Below, one piece after another: positions 26,188 through 34,306 of a DNA stretch of 64,000 nt (the stretch's first letter is position 1; each line of letters begins with the position of its first letter). The notes under the pieces are model-generated. The model saw nothing but the letters and a program-made list of their open reading frames with translations, was not told the DNA's origin and did not search any database. Location of the stretch: NCBI GenBank assembly GCA_965217565.1, contig CBDCIS010000009.1:22483-86482 (forward strand). The letters are read 5' to 3'. The position numbers were made by a program, and so were the translations under genes. Source of the stretch: CBDCIS01 sp965217565. GTDB lineage: Bacteria > Chloroflexota > Dehalococcoidia > Lucifugimonadales > CATOSD01.

Positions 26188-26596
26188 TTAGGCGACGAAA
26201 GTAATCCTCACTGAGGTTCCGAGCATTACTTAACCCCAAGTTTCCTAACGCCGTTCCGACTCTAGTGCGCCGCTCTTCGAGCTCTGATCGAGTCCAAACT
26301 CGTGAGGCAAGTTCTGATCCTTCTTGTTCGAACAACGAGGCAAAAATATTATTGCGCAATTCATCGTTTAAAGACGACACTTCGAATTGTTCCTGGCGAA
26401 ACACACGTTCCGCCAAAGTCAACACTTGTGATATCGGTAGATATCCTGCCGCAGTCGAACGCCTAGAACGTTGACGGTAACGAGATTCTCGGTCTTCCGT
26501 CCATCGGCGGTTTAAGGGTAAGTACAGAGGGCCGGGCAACTCGCTCAAATGGCGAAGTACGGTATTATTTCTTCGGTCCTCCAAGAACCTTGAAAC
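26188..26596 (-). pseudogene. Interrupted ATPase (AriA-like), third piece
   Basis: 136 codons between the IS630-family and IS5-family insertions, from VSRFLEDRRNN to EDYFRRL. It encodes the helical middle of the ATPase between Walker A and the signature motif and has no stop codon. Its first codon (GTT, Val) follows directly on the TTA Leu codon at 27767-27769 once the IS630-family element is removed. Confidence 0.82.
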
Positions 26597-26606
26597 TAAT
26601 ACCATT

Positions 26607-27200
26607 TCATGTTGACGAGGCCGCATAGTGTGCCGGAAGACTTCGCGTTGTGTGTTCGATCCAACTCCACGCCGTGAGCGACCGCACCCGACCCGGATCA
26701 GATTCAAGCTCACTCAGGTAGGCGTCAACCGCCTTCATCTTCTCCTCTATGCTCCCGTATATCCTGCCCTCCACCCACCTGCGGACCTCTTGGAAGACCC
26801 GCTCAGCGGGATTCAGCTCAGGACTATATGCAGGCTGCACGATCGTTGCCACTCCAACAGTCCGTACTATCTCACCCCGGTGACCACGCGCTCCATCCCA
26901 CACCAGGGCCTCGATGTCCGAGTGATGCTTCAGGCCATCGACTGCCACCGCTATAGCCGCAGACTTCATCGAATCGATCCAACCCCACAACAGCTTGCCC
27001 CTCCGAACGTCTACCACCAGGAACAGGTACATCCACTTGTAGACCATCTGCACTCGCTGATGCACCTTCACTCCACGACGACCCCACACCCTACGCACCA
27101 TCCCCCGCAGGCCCACTCGCATCTCATCGGCAAAGCCAAAGGCCGTCTCAGAACTCACGCCCGCTTCGGCAAGGCAACAACCAAGCCCCCCTTTTTCCAC
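26607..27200 (-). CDS. IS630-family transposase, DDE half (orfB)
   Basis: 197 codons with the DDE_3 catalytic set: the Asp in GFADEMRVGL, Asp in VWDGARGHR and Glu in YSPELNPAERVFQEV. It overlaps orfA by 46 bases. The sequence GGAAAAAGGGGGG in the overlap allows a -1 slip from orfA (...SWKKGG) into this frame (...EKGGLG), so a fused product is plausible. Confidence 0.85.
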   Translation of the reverse strand: MEKGGLGCCLAEAGVSSETAFGFADEMRVGLRGMVRRVWGRRGVKVHQRVQMVYKWMYLFLVVDVRRGKLLWGWIDSMKSAAIAVAVDGLKHHSDIEALVWDGARGHRGEIVRTVGVATIVQPAYSPELNPAERVFQEVRRWVEGRIYGSIEEKMKAVDAYLSELESDPGRVRSLTAWSWIEHTTRSLPAHYAASST

Positions 27201-27673
27201 GACTCCTGCGCAGCTACGTCTGCCTTCTCATGACGGCCCCTCGGGACCTTCGGGCTGCATCCCAACCTCTCAAGCAGACCATAGACGCTGCCCGACTTGT
27301 AGCTCACCCCATACTCGGACTCTATCCAGTCCCTGATCTCTCCCGCCGTTCTGAACCGTCCCGTCGACACCTCCTCGGTCAACTCCTGCTCTTCATCTGT
27401 GCTCAGAAAGCGCGGTTTGCCCATGCCTCCCATCTTGTGGGACAACACTCCTTCCACACCTCCCTCTCTATACCAGCCCACCCACGTCTGTACCGTCCGG
27501 TAGTGGACTCCCACCGCTCTTGCCGCCTCACCGAACTGCCATCCCGACCGCACCAGCCACAGTCCATGGAGTCGAGTACGAAGGCTAGTGTCACGTTCTG
27601 CCCGGTAGGCCGCCTTCAGCGCCTCCGGTGTATCCTCCCCATGCCAATCTATTCGAAGCGGTCGTCCGATCAT
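27155..27673 (-). CDS. IS630-family transposase, helix-turn-helix half (orfA)
   Basis: 172 codons with the DNA-binding region: FGEAARAVGVHYRTVQTWVGWYREGG as first HTH and a winged-helix-like IRDWIESEYGVSYKSGSVYGLLERLG. Ends just after the A/G run that would permit -1 frameshifting into orfB. Confidence 0.85.
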   Translation of the reverse strand: MIGRPLRIDWHGEDTPEALKAAYRAERDTSLRTRLHGLWLVRSGWQFGEAARAVGVHYRTVQTWVGWYREGGVEGVLSHKMGGMGKPRFLSTDEEQELTEEVSTGRFRTAGEIRDWIESEYGVSYKSGSVYGLLERLGCSPKVPRGRHEKADVAAQESWKKGGLVVALPKRA

Positions 27674-27766
27674 CTGATACCCTCCAACACTGTATGTCGG
27701 CTAGAGCATGGATGAACTATTAGGACATCGCTAGATACTTCCAGGTCTTGTTATCATCAAATGGTA

Positions 27767-28081
27767 TAAGTCGGATGGTTCCTCAACGACACGGGCCGCA
27801 CTAAAGTGGGTCAGTTCCGGCCTGCTTACGATAGGTATTTCCAATGGGTCATCTATGCCTTTGACTCTTATCGTTACGGCGTCCTCAGCGCGCTTCGCCG
27901 TGACTCTTTGAAATTTTCGCTCCCCAGAGTTGGTATACGCGATGTTGATTTCATCGAACTCGATACCAGAAAGGAGGTAGGCTGCTGGGATTCCGTCCTG
28001 CACGGATGCCGGTGACAGCGCCCAAGCCATCGCATTCAGGATAGATGTCTTACCTGAACCGTTCACCCCGATGAGGATGTT
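27767..28081 (-). pseudogene. Interrupted ATPase (AriA-like), second piece with Walker A
   Basis: About 105 codons between the composite transposon and the IS630-family element. It carries the P-loop GVNGSGKTSILNAMAWALSP and continues to RVVEEPSDL. Its 5' end is the GTT (AAC on the coding strand, Asn) duplicated at both ends of the composite transposon. Confidence 0.85.
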
Positions 28082-29409
28082 TGAGGTGGACCCAGAAAAC
28101 TGGACAGGTGGCTAAGTGAGAGTCCTGCTCCTAAACTAAGGGCAGCTGTTGCTGTCTGGAAGGAGAAGGACATGGCGCAAGGAAGAAGGAAGCACAGCCC
28201 GGCCTTCAAGGCCAGGGTGGCCCTGGATGCGGTGAAGGGGGAGGAGACAGTGGCCCAGTTGGCCGCCCGGTACGAAGTCCACCCGGGCCAGATTCAAGCC
28301 TGGAAGAAGGTCCTGACCGGGGGTGCCGCCGGTGTGTTCGGTAACGGTCAGGACCACAAGGCCAAGAGGACGCTGCCTTGGTCGCCCGGTTGTACCAGGA
28401 GATCGGCCAGTTGAAGGTGGAGCGGGATTTCTTGGCGGAGAGGTCCGGTCCATGAACCCGGCCCGGCGGCGGGAGATGGTGGACCGGGAGCATCCCTCGT
28501 TGCCGATAGTGGGACAATGCGCCCTGCTGGGGGTGAGCCGCTCCAGCATATACTACCGTCCCAAGGGGGCTTCGGAAGAGGAGCTGTCGCTGATGCGGGA
28601 GATAGACCGGCAGTAGAAGGCGACCCCCTTCTATGGGTCGCGGCGGATGAAGGTCTGGCTGGAGCGGCAGGGTATAGTGGTGAGCCGGAAGCGGGTGCAG
28701 CGGCTGATGCGTGTCATGGGACTGCGGGCCATCTACCGGCGACCTCGTACCAGCCAACCGGCGCCGGGAGTGCGGGTCTATCCCTATCTGTTGGGGAAGG
28801 CCGAAATCACCAGACCCAACCAGGTGTGGGCCTCAGACATCACCTACCTGCCCATGGCCCGGGGATTCCTCTACCTGGTGGCCGTCATGGACTGGCACAG
28901 CCGGTATGTCCTGTCCTGGCGCCTGTCCAACACTCTGGAGGCAGGCTTTTGCGCCGAGGCCCTGACAGAGGCGCTGGAGAGGGGAAGGCCGGAGGTGTTC
29001 AACACTGACCAGGGGAGCCAGTTCACCAGTCAGGAATTCACCCAGGTCCTTCAGGACCGCGGTGTGAAGATCAGCATGGACGGGAAGGGAGGTACCAAGA
29101 CAACATCTTCGTCGAGCGGCTGTGGCGCACGGTGAAGTACGAGGAGGTGTACCTGAAAGCCTACGCCAGCGCGGGGGAGGCCCGGAGGGAACTGGGAGCT
29201 TACTTCCGGTTCTACAATGACCAGAGGCCCCATCAGGCCTTGGGATACAAGACACCCGGGGAAGTGTTCTCTGAAGACACGGCGCCCCAAAATGAAGAGT
29301 CAGCAGCTGAGAGGTGGTCGCCGGAAGCAGACGTGGTATCTTATGCGGGAGCTGCGGGACCCTCACTTAGCTCCACCTTAATTCTGTCCAACTAGTCGGG
29401 TCCACCTCA
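28082..29409 (+). mobile_element. IS3-family copy 1 (left end of the composite transposon)
   Basis: 1328 bp, TG...CA ends with inverted repeats beginning TGAGGTGGACCC. Nearly identical to copy 2 but with single-base deletions in both transposase frames. Confidence 0.9.
28172..29395 (+). pseudogene. IS3-family transposase orfA/orfB, copy 1, disrupted
   Basis: OrfA (HTH, MAQGRRKHSPAFKARVALDA) loses one C near 28369 relative to copy 2 and ends early. OrfB starts at ATG 28452, meets an in-frame TAG at 28614-28616, and loses one G near 29090, so that the region with the third catalytic residue (DNIFVERLWR) is out of frame. Three lesions make this copy non-functional. Confidence 0.85.
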
Positions 29410-29745
29410 CACCACGCGGGTGCTCTTGCGCCGCAGCATGGACTTGAAGGCGACGGCGTGCTCGCGCTTTCTGGTGAAGCGGCTGAACTTCCAGACGAGA
29501 ATCACGTCGAAGGGAGCCTTCGGCTTGCTGCCCTCCTCGATCATCTCCCTGAACTGGGGCCTGTCGGCGACGCGGCCGCTCTCGGCCTCGTCCACGTACT
29601 CGCGGGCCACGGAATAGCCGTTGGCCCTGGCGTAGTCCTTGAGCGCCCGCAACTGGGCGGACACGGACAGGTCCACGTCCTGCCGGTCGCTGGACACCCT
29701 AGCGTTGAGAGCCGCCTGGGTAAGGGGTTGTACGTGCTTCTTCAT
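29410..29745 (-). pseudogene. Serine recombinase, N-terminal catalytic part, cut by IS3 copy 1
   Basis: 112 codons of a resolvase/invertase domain: ARVSSDRQDVD with the nucleophilic serine, QLRALKDYARANGY, DEAESGRVADRPQF and VILVWKFSRFTRK with catalytic arginines. The frame runs straight into the IS3 right end, so the rest of the catalytic domain and all DNA-binding domains are missing. Probably the former integrase of a mobile element. Confidence 0.8.
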
Positions 29746-29786
29746 ATCTTTCTCCCTTGCGATGGTTTGTACTGGTGCGGGCTGCT

Positions 29787-30113
29787 CTACTCTTGGGTGG
29801 AATAGGCGACGGGGTGGACTTGGAGCCGGAAGCCCAGCACACGCAGCACCCTGAGCACGGTGTTGAACTCTGGGCTGGCGCCGGCTCGCATAGATTTATA
29901 GAGGCTCTCGCGGCCCAGGCCGGTCTCGTGGGCCACCCGTCTCATGCGGTGCGCGCGGGTCATTCCCCCCAGGGTGCCCATGATGCGGTTCAGATCGCCC
30001 GCTTCCAGGGCCATGTTCAAGGCAGTGGTCATGTCCTCTGCGGTCGCCGGGTATGTCGCTGGTGTTTCTTTGCTGTCCATCGCCGATTTCACACCGTCGT
30101 GAGTTTCGCCCAT
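29787..30113 (-). CDS. Orphan HTH addiction-module antidote-like protein
   Basis: 108 residues (or 97 from the internal ATG). The middle and C-terminus match the antidote-family pattern: a helical ALNMALEAGDLNRIMGTLG stretch, then the HTH RVAHETGLGRESLYKSM, then FNTVLRVLRVLGFRLQV. These proteins normally sit beside a RelE/HigB-type toxin. No toxin frame was found in the 360 bases upstream or in the recombinase remnant downstream. Confidence 0.75.
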   Translation of the reverse strand: MGETHDGVKSAMDSKETPATYPATAEDMTTALNMALEAGDLNRIMGTLGGMTRAHRMRRVAHETGLGRESLYKSMRAGASPEFNTVLRVLRVLGFRLQVHPVAYSTQE

Positions 30114-30439
30114 ACCCAGCTATAGTATCTGGTTGGATACCTAGTACGTAAGGGGCAACTGCCAGTCTGAAGCGGAGGGACGAATACTGTGAAAGAACCT
30201 CTGTAACACAACCCAACTAGGTGATTGCAAAGATTCAGCGGGAACCTTACCATATGACACACAGGCACAGTTCACAGGAACACAGGAGGGGCTTCCTTTC
30301 ATTCTCGGGCGATTGCGGACCAGTGGGATACAGGGACCACCGCTGTCCGCCAACATAGTCCGCCCCAAGAAAAACAACCGGCGAGCGATGAGTACAAGGG
30401 GAAGCGTTATACCGAAGGCATTACTCAATCACTCTTGTT

Positions 30440-30448
30440 GATATAATT
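30440..30448 (+). promoter_or_regulatory. Extended -10 promoter for the ATPase-DUF4276 operon
   Basis: TGATATAAT, a perfect extended -10, ends 29 bases before GTG 30478. The rest of the 364-base gap 30114-30477 holds no convincing gene. Confidence 0.55.
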
Positions 30449-30477
30449 CGCTCTTCGATTGCACTAAGGAAGAACAG

Positions 30478-31635
30478 GTGAACGCTATGCATGAAATAAG
30501 ACGGGTCGGGATAGATGGATTCAGGCGACTACGCGATGTTTCAATTGATATGCGACCGATGATGGTAATGGTCGGGGCTAATGGTTGTGGCAAAACATCG
30601 TTCATGGACGCTTTGTCGTTACTTGCCTCCTCTGCAGAAGGGGGATTAAATCGACGGCTCAATGACATGGGAGGTGCTTCCGAGGCTACTACCCGGGGGC
30701 GACACCAGGATATGTCGTTCAGCGCTGATATGGAAGTTCCAGACCATAATCCGCTCAAGTACAGTATGAGTATCGCCGCGCAGGGCCATACTTATTCTGT
30801 GTCACAAGAATCGCTCACGCAAACCAGACCTGGCTATTCGCAGCCGTTCAAACACATCGAATCTACTTATCGAGATATTCGGTACTTCGACACTGAAGAG
30901 GGACGTCTCCTCAGACCAAATTGGCAGTTCAATTACTTCGAGTCCTCTCTCTCGCAAGTCCCAAAGCTGTTCAGGGAAGCGGAGGAATTGAGACGCTCCC
31001 TCAGTGCGGTCACCCAGTACCATGTTCTCGACGTGGGAATACGTGCCCCAGTAAAACTACCTCAGCAATTGCGACCGGTTGATCTCCCAGGTGAAAACGG
31101 CGAGAACTTGGTGTCGTTCCTCTTTAATATTCGTGAAACAAACTCCGATAAATACGAGGCAATAGAGGATACTTTACGCGTAGCTTATCCAGGCTTTGAT
31201 TCCCTCAATTTTCCGATAGCGGCCGCTGGGATGATGTCAATGACCTGGAAAGAAAAGGCATTTCGGAGTCCCATTTACATTCATCAACTTTCAGAAGGGA
31301 CGTTACGGTTTCTCTGGTTGATTTCTCTTCTACAGAGTCCAGGCCTTACAACAGTTACTATGATAGATGAGCCAGAGGTAAGCCTACATCCCGAATTGCT
31401 GGCGATACTCGCAGAGCTAATGCGTGAAGCGTCGCGCAAAACCCAGATAATTGTGGCTACACACTCTGACCGCCTAATCCGCTTCCTTGAGACGAAAGAA
31501 GTGGTTGTCATGGACATAAAGGAAGATGGAGAGACATCCATGACTTGGGCCGACACGTTGGATCTGGATGCGTGGTTGGCAGACTACACCCTGGACGAGG
31601 TATGGCAGATGGGAAGAATGGGAGCCAGGGCATGA
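30478..31635 (+). CDS. AAA/ABC-type ATPase of a two-gene ATPase-DUF4276 system
   Basis: 385 residues (or 382 from ATG 30487). All ABC-type ATP sites are present: Walker A GANGCGKTS at 33-41, signature LSEGTLRF near 280, Walker B MIDEPEVSLHPELL near 298 and H-loop ATHSDRLI near 330. This is the AAA_21/OLD-like ATPase type. It overlaps the next gene by four bases (ATGA). Such ATPases with a TOPRIM-like neighbour are common in phage-defence loci; the defensive role here is inferred from gene type and its place on a transposon. The codon use is AT-richer than in core genes, which fits transfer. Confidence 0.85.
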   Translation: MNAMHEIRRVGIDGFRRLRDVSIDMRPMMVMVGANGCGKTSFMDALSLLASSAEGGLNRRLNDMGGASEATTRGRHQDMSFSADMEVPDHNPLKYSMSIAAQGHTYSVSQESLTQTRPGYSQPFKHIESTYRDIRYFDTEEGRLLRPNWQFNYFESSLSQVPKLFREAEELRRSLSAVTQYHVLDVGIRAPVKLPQQLRPVDLPGENGENLVSFLFNIRETNSDKYEAIEDTLRVAYPGFDSLNFPIAAAGMMSMTWKEKAFRSPIYIHQLSEGTLRFLWLISLLQSPGLTTVTMIDEPEVSLHPELLAILAELMREASRKTQIIVATHSDRLIRFLETKEVVVMDIKEDGETSMTWADTLDLDAWLADYTLDEVWQMGRMGARA

Positions 31636-32246
31636 AGATAACCTTGATGGTTGAGGGTAAGACCGAGAGGGCTTTCCTCCCGCACTTGAGAAATCACCTC
31701 CAGCAACAACTGGCTGGAAGGATGCCCAACCTGGACCCGGCCCCGTATCATGGACGAATCCCTACAGGCGAAAAGCTCGCGAGGACGGTACAGAGATTAT
31801 TGTCGGGTCGCTACGCTTCAGACCACGTAATAGCTCTGACCGATGTTTACACTGGGATGACTCCCGGCGACTTTCTTGATGCAGCGGACGCCAAATCTAA
31901 GGTGCGTCAATGGGTTGGTAACGAACCGAGATTCCATCCTCATGCAGCTCAGTACGATTTTGAAGCGTGGCTACTTCCATATTGGTCTCGAATCCAACAA
32001 CTAGCAGGTCACAACCGAACAAGACCTAGTGGCTCCCCTGAACAAGTTAACCACACTAACCCTCCTTCTTATCACATCAGACAAATCTTCCGAAACGGCA
32101 GTTGCCGCGACGACTATGTAAAACCCAGAGACGCTGGTCGTATTTTGCGAGAGCAAGACTTATCATTAGCAATAAACCAGTGTAGTGAACTAAAAGCCTT
32201 AATTGACTCAATCCTGAGAGTTTGCAATGGTATAGCGACACCCTGA
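31632..32246 (+). CDS. DUF4276-family protein (predicted TOPRIM-like effector)
   Basis: 204 residues. Characteristic stretches: MVEGKTERAFLP with E8, IALTDVYTG, HAAQYDFEAWLLPYW, PEQVNHTNPPSYHI and YVKPRDAGRILREQDLSLAI. DUF4276 proteins usually accompany an ATPase gene exactly as here. The acidic motifs suggest a TOPRIM-like metal-binding fold, hence a nuclease role is possible but unproven. The ATG sits in the stop of the ATPase gene. Confidence 0.82.
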   Translation: MKITLMVEGKTERAFLPHLRNHLQQQLAGRMPNLDPAPYHGRIPTGEKLARTVQRLLSGRYASDHVIALTDVYTGMTPGDFLDAADAKSKVRQWVGNEPRFHPHAAQYDFEAWLLPYWSRIQQLAGHNRTRPSGSPEQVNHTNPPSYHIRQIFRNGSCRDDYVKPRDAGRILREQDLSLAINQCSELKALIDSILRVCNGIATP

Positions 32247-32576
32247 GTGGGTTCCGTTTGCTCACTGCTGGTGGCCATTTTAGGCCCATTCTTGGTAAAT
32301 CCAATCGGCCCACATCTTCTAAGCGGGCCCCTCAAGGTTAGTGTACCCTCGATGCCCTGAGAAGGCTAACAGGCTGCCCGGTCGCCCCTCAAAGATGGTT
32401 CTGCCTCCGTCCCGACGCGTCACGCTACGGGAATCGCGAGTCCTCGGTGTGTTGACAGGCTGCCCAGCCACAGCTCGAAGATGGTGGAATCTACCGTACG
32501 CGGTGGTGGGCTTATGGGGTAGCACACACATGAGCGCCCCTATGGGAACCTGCTGGATTGTAAAGGGCGGAGTGAT
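32247..32576. other. Gene-free gap before IS3 copy 2
   Basis: No convincing gene. It holds a lone GGTTCCGTTTGCT (32250-32262), the word that brackets the membrane-protein gene at 22.5 kb, and two imperfect direct repeats of about 30 bases sharing ACAGGCTGCCC and AAGATGGT. Confidence 0.4.
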
Positions 32577-32667
32577 TGAGGTGGACCGAGAAAACTGGAC
32601 AGGTGGCTAAGTGAGAGTCCTGCTCCTAAACTTAAGGGCAGCTGTTGCTGTCTGGAAGGAGAAGGAC

Positions 32668-32952
32668 ATGGCGCAAGGAAGAAGGAAGCACAGCCCGGCC
32701 TTCAAGGCCAGGGTGGCCCTGGATGCGGTGAAGGGGGAGGAGACAGTGGCCCAGCTGGCCGCCCGGTACGAAGTCCACCCGGGCCAGATTCAAGCCTGGA
32801 AGAAGGTCCTGACCGGGGGTGCCGCCGGTGTGTTCGGTAATGGTCAGGACCACAAGGCCAAGAGCGACGCTGCCTTGGTCGCCCGGTTGTACCAGGAGAT
32901 CGGCCAGTTGAAGGTGGAGCTGGATTTCTTGGCGGAGAGGTCCGGTCCATGA
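32668..32952 (+). CDS. IS3-family transposase orfA (copy 2)
   Basis: 94 residues, a standard OrfA: HTH region AFKARVALDAVKGEETVAQLAARYEVHPGQIQAWKK followed by a leucine-rich stretch (ALVARLYQEIGQLKVEL). GGAGAAGGAC precedes the ATG. Its TGA overlaps the orfB ATG. Confidence 0.88.
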   Translation: MAQGRRKHSPAFKARVALDAVKGEETVAQLAARYEVHPGQIQAWKKVLTGGAAGVFGNGQDHKAKSDAALVARLYQEIGQLKVELDFLAERSGP

Positions 32953-33893
32953 ACCCGGCCCGGCGGCGGGAGATGGTGGACCGGGAGCATCCCTCGTTGC
33001 CGATAGTGGGGCAATGCGCCCTGTTGGGGGTGAGCCGCTCCAGCATATACTACCGTCCCAAGGGGGCTTCGGAAGAGGAGCTGTCGCTGATGCGGGAGAT
33101 AGACCGGCAGTAGAAGGCGACCCCCTTCTATGGGTCGCGGCGGATGAAGGTCTGGCTGGAGCGGCAGGGTATAGTGGTGAGCCGGAAGCGGGTGCAGCGG
33201 CTGATGCGTGTCATGGGACTGCGGGCCATCTACCGGCGACCTCGTACCAGCCAACCGGCGCCGGGAGTGCGGGTCTATCCCTATCTGTTGGGGAAGGCCG
33301 AAATCACCAGACCCAACCAGGTGTGGGCCGCCGACATCACCTACCTGCCCATGGCCCGGGGATTCCTCTACCTGGTGGCCGTCATGGACTGGCACAGCCG
33401 GTATGTCCTGTCCTGGCGCCTGTCCAACACTCTGGAGGCAGGCTTTTGCGCCGAGGCTCTGACGGAGGCGCTGGAGAGGGGAAGGCCGGAGGTGTTCAAC
33501 ACTGACCAGGGGAGCCAGTTCACCAGTCAGGAATTCACCCAGGTCCTTCAGGACCGCGGTGTGAAGATCAGCATGGACGGGAAGGGGAGGTACCAAGACA
33601 ACATCTTCGTCGAGCGGCTGTGGCGCACGGTGAAGTACGAGGAGGTGTACCTGAAAGCCTACGCCAGCGCGGGGGAGGCCCGGAGGGAACTGGGAGCTTA
33701 CTTCCGGTTCTACAATGACCAGAGGCCCCATCAGGCCTTGGGATACAAGACACCCGGGGAAGTGTTCTCTGAAGGCACGGCGCCCCAAAATGAAGGGTCA
33801 GCAGCTGAGAGGTGGTCGCCGGAAGCAGACGTGGTATCTTATGCGGGAGCTGCGGGACCCTCACTTAGCTCCACCTTAATTCTGTCCAACTAG
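32949..33893 (+). pseudogene. IS3-family transposase orfB (copy 2) with one in-frame amber codon
   Basis: 314 codons with one interruption, TAG at 33111-33113 (codon 55), between the HTH_21-like start (LGVSRSSIYYRPKG) and the integrase core. The DDE residues are all present after the stop: WAADITYLP, NTDQGSQF and DNIFVERLWRTVKYEE. It could work only with amber readthrough or restart at ATG 33144. Confidence 0.85.
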
Positions 33894-33907
33894 TCGGGTC
33901 CACCTCA

Positions 33908-33985
33908 GTTTACACCTGGACGGAAGGATAACTTCAGGTCCAAATACCCATGTAGTTTCTTGAAATGTGCGGTTCGAATTATCAT
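33908..33985 (-). pseudogene. Interrupted ATPase (AriA-like), 5' piece with start codon
   Basis: First 26 codons: MIIRTAHFKKLHGYL and then LKLSFRPGVN. An AGGA lies eight bases upstream of ATG 33985. The last codon AAC (GTT on the plus strand) is the target triplet of the composite transposon; in the repaired gene it is followed by ILIGVNGSGKTS. This is the usual N-terminal beta strand before the P-loop of OLD/AriA-like ATPases. Confidence 0.82.
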
Positions 33986-34018
33986 ATATTCACTGTCCTG
34001 TTAGCTGTGTTGCCCTCG

Positions 34019-34047
34019 ATTATTTACGAGTTAGAGTTGTATCGCAA
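34019..34047 (-). promoter_or_regulatory. Putative sigma-70 promoter of the ATPase-DUF4435 operon
   Basis: Minus strand: TTGCGA (34047-34042), 17-base spacer, AATAAT (34024-34019), 34 bases before the ATG at 33985. Still present although the operon is broken downstream. Confidence 0.5.
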
Positions 34048-34072
34048 CATGGCCACTAAATTGCCGAACTAG

Positions 34073-34185
34073 TACCATTTCCAGATGTATTTGATAATAT
34101 CTCGGCTGCCTTCCACACTGGATTCCCGCTTTCGCGGGAAAGACGGATAGTATTCGATGCCTGTCATCTTCAAGTAGAAACGGTA
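34073..34185. mobile_element. CTAG-flanked MITE-like element, copy a
   Basis: 113 bp, starts TACCATTTCCAG and ends TAGAAACGGTA, flanked by CTAG (34069-34072 and 34186-34189). The centre holds the hairpin ATTCCCGC-TTTC-GCGGGAA (34122-34141). Non-coding. Confidence 0.65.
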
Positions 34186-34189
34186 CTAG

Positions 34190-34303
34190 TACCGTTTCCA
34201 GCTAGTTTTGACAATAATCGAGGCTGTCCTCGACTCTGGATTCCCGCTTTCGCGGGAATGACGGTCACTGTTCAGTATTTGTCACTTTCAAGTGGAAACG
34301 GTA
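34190..34303. mobile_element. CTAG-flanked MITE-like element, copy b
   Basis: 114 bp, starts TACCGTTTCCAGC and ends GTGGAAACGGTA, with CTAG on both sides (34186-34189 shared with copy a, and 34304-34307). Hairpin at 34240-34259. Closest to copy c at 43088. The right-hand CTAG was later split by the IS630-family element. Confidence 0.7.
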
Positions 34304-34306
34304 CTA

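Larger units (their letters stand above)
26600..27766. mobile_element. IS630-family element inserted in the ATPase gene
   Basis: 1167 bp from TACCATTTCATG to its imperfect inverted end CATCAAATGGTA, flanked both sides by TAA (a TA-type target). Precise removal restores GAC TTA GTT TCA (D-L-V-S) in the interrupted ATPase. Contains two overlapping transposase frames. Confidence 0.85.
28082..33907. mobile_element. Composite transposon: two direct IS3-family copies around a 3.2-kb cargo
   Basis: 5826 bp bounded by IS3-family copies 28082-29409 and 32577-33907 in the same orientation. The outer flanks are identical GTT triplets (28079-28081 and 33908-33910), a 3-bp target duplication typical of IS3, whereas the inner flanks (CAC and GAT) do not match each other or the outer ones. 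Removing everything between the GTTs fuses the first 26 codons of the ATPase to its Walker A piece in frame. Cargo: truncated serine recombinase, orphan antitoxin-like gene, ATPase + DUF4276 pair. Integration of a circular IS-cargo unit into a resident IS copy would give the same structure. Confidence 0.85.
32577..33907 (+). mobile_element. IS3-family copy 2 (right end of the composite transposon)
   Basis: 1331 bp with TG...CA ends. Right end reads GGGTCCACCTCA, the inverse of the left end apart from one changed base (TGAGGTGGACCG here). Better preserved than copy 1: the only lesion seen is the TAG shared by both copies. Confidence 0.9.

Noticed and set aside
30141..30428. 95-codon minus-strand frame as the missing toxin of the orphan antidote
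   Set aside because: No RelE/HigB-like residues, no ribosome site, composition typical of non-coding DNA.
32844..33788. 314-codon minus-strand frame opposite IS3 orfB
   Set aside because: Complement of the transposase; the same shadow appears in broken form opposite copy 1.
34122..34259. Repeated GCGGGAA hairpins considered as a CRISPR array
   Set aside because: Repeats lie inside MITE-like units with conserved interiors, not between unique spacers, and no cas gene is present.
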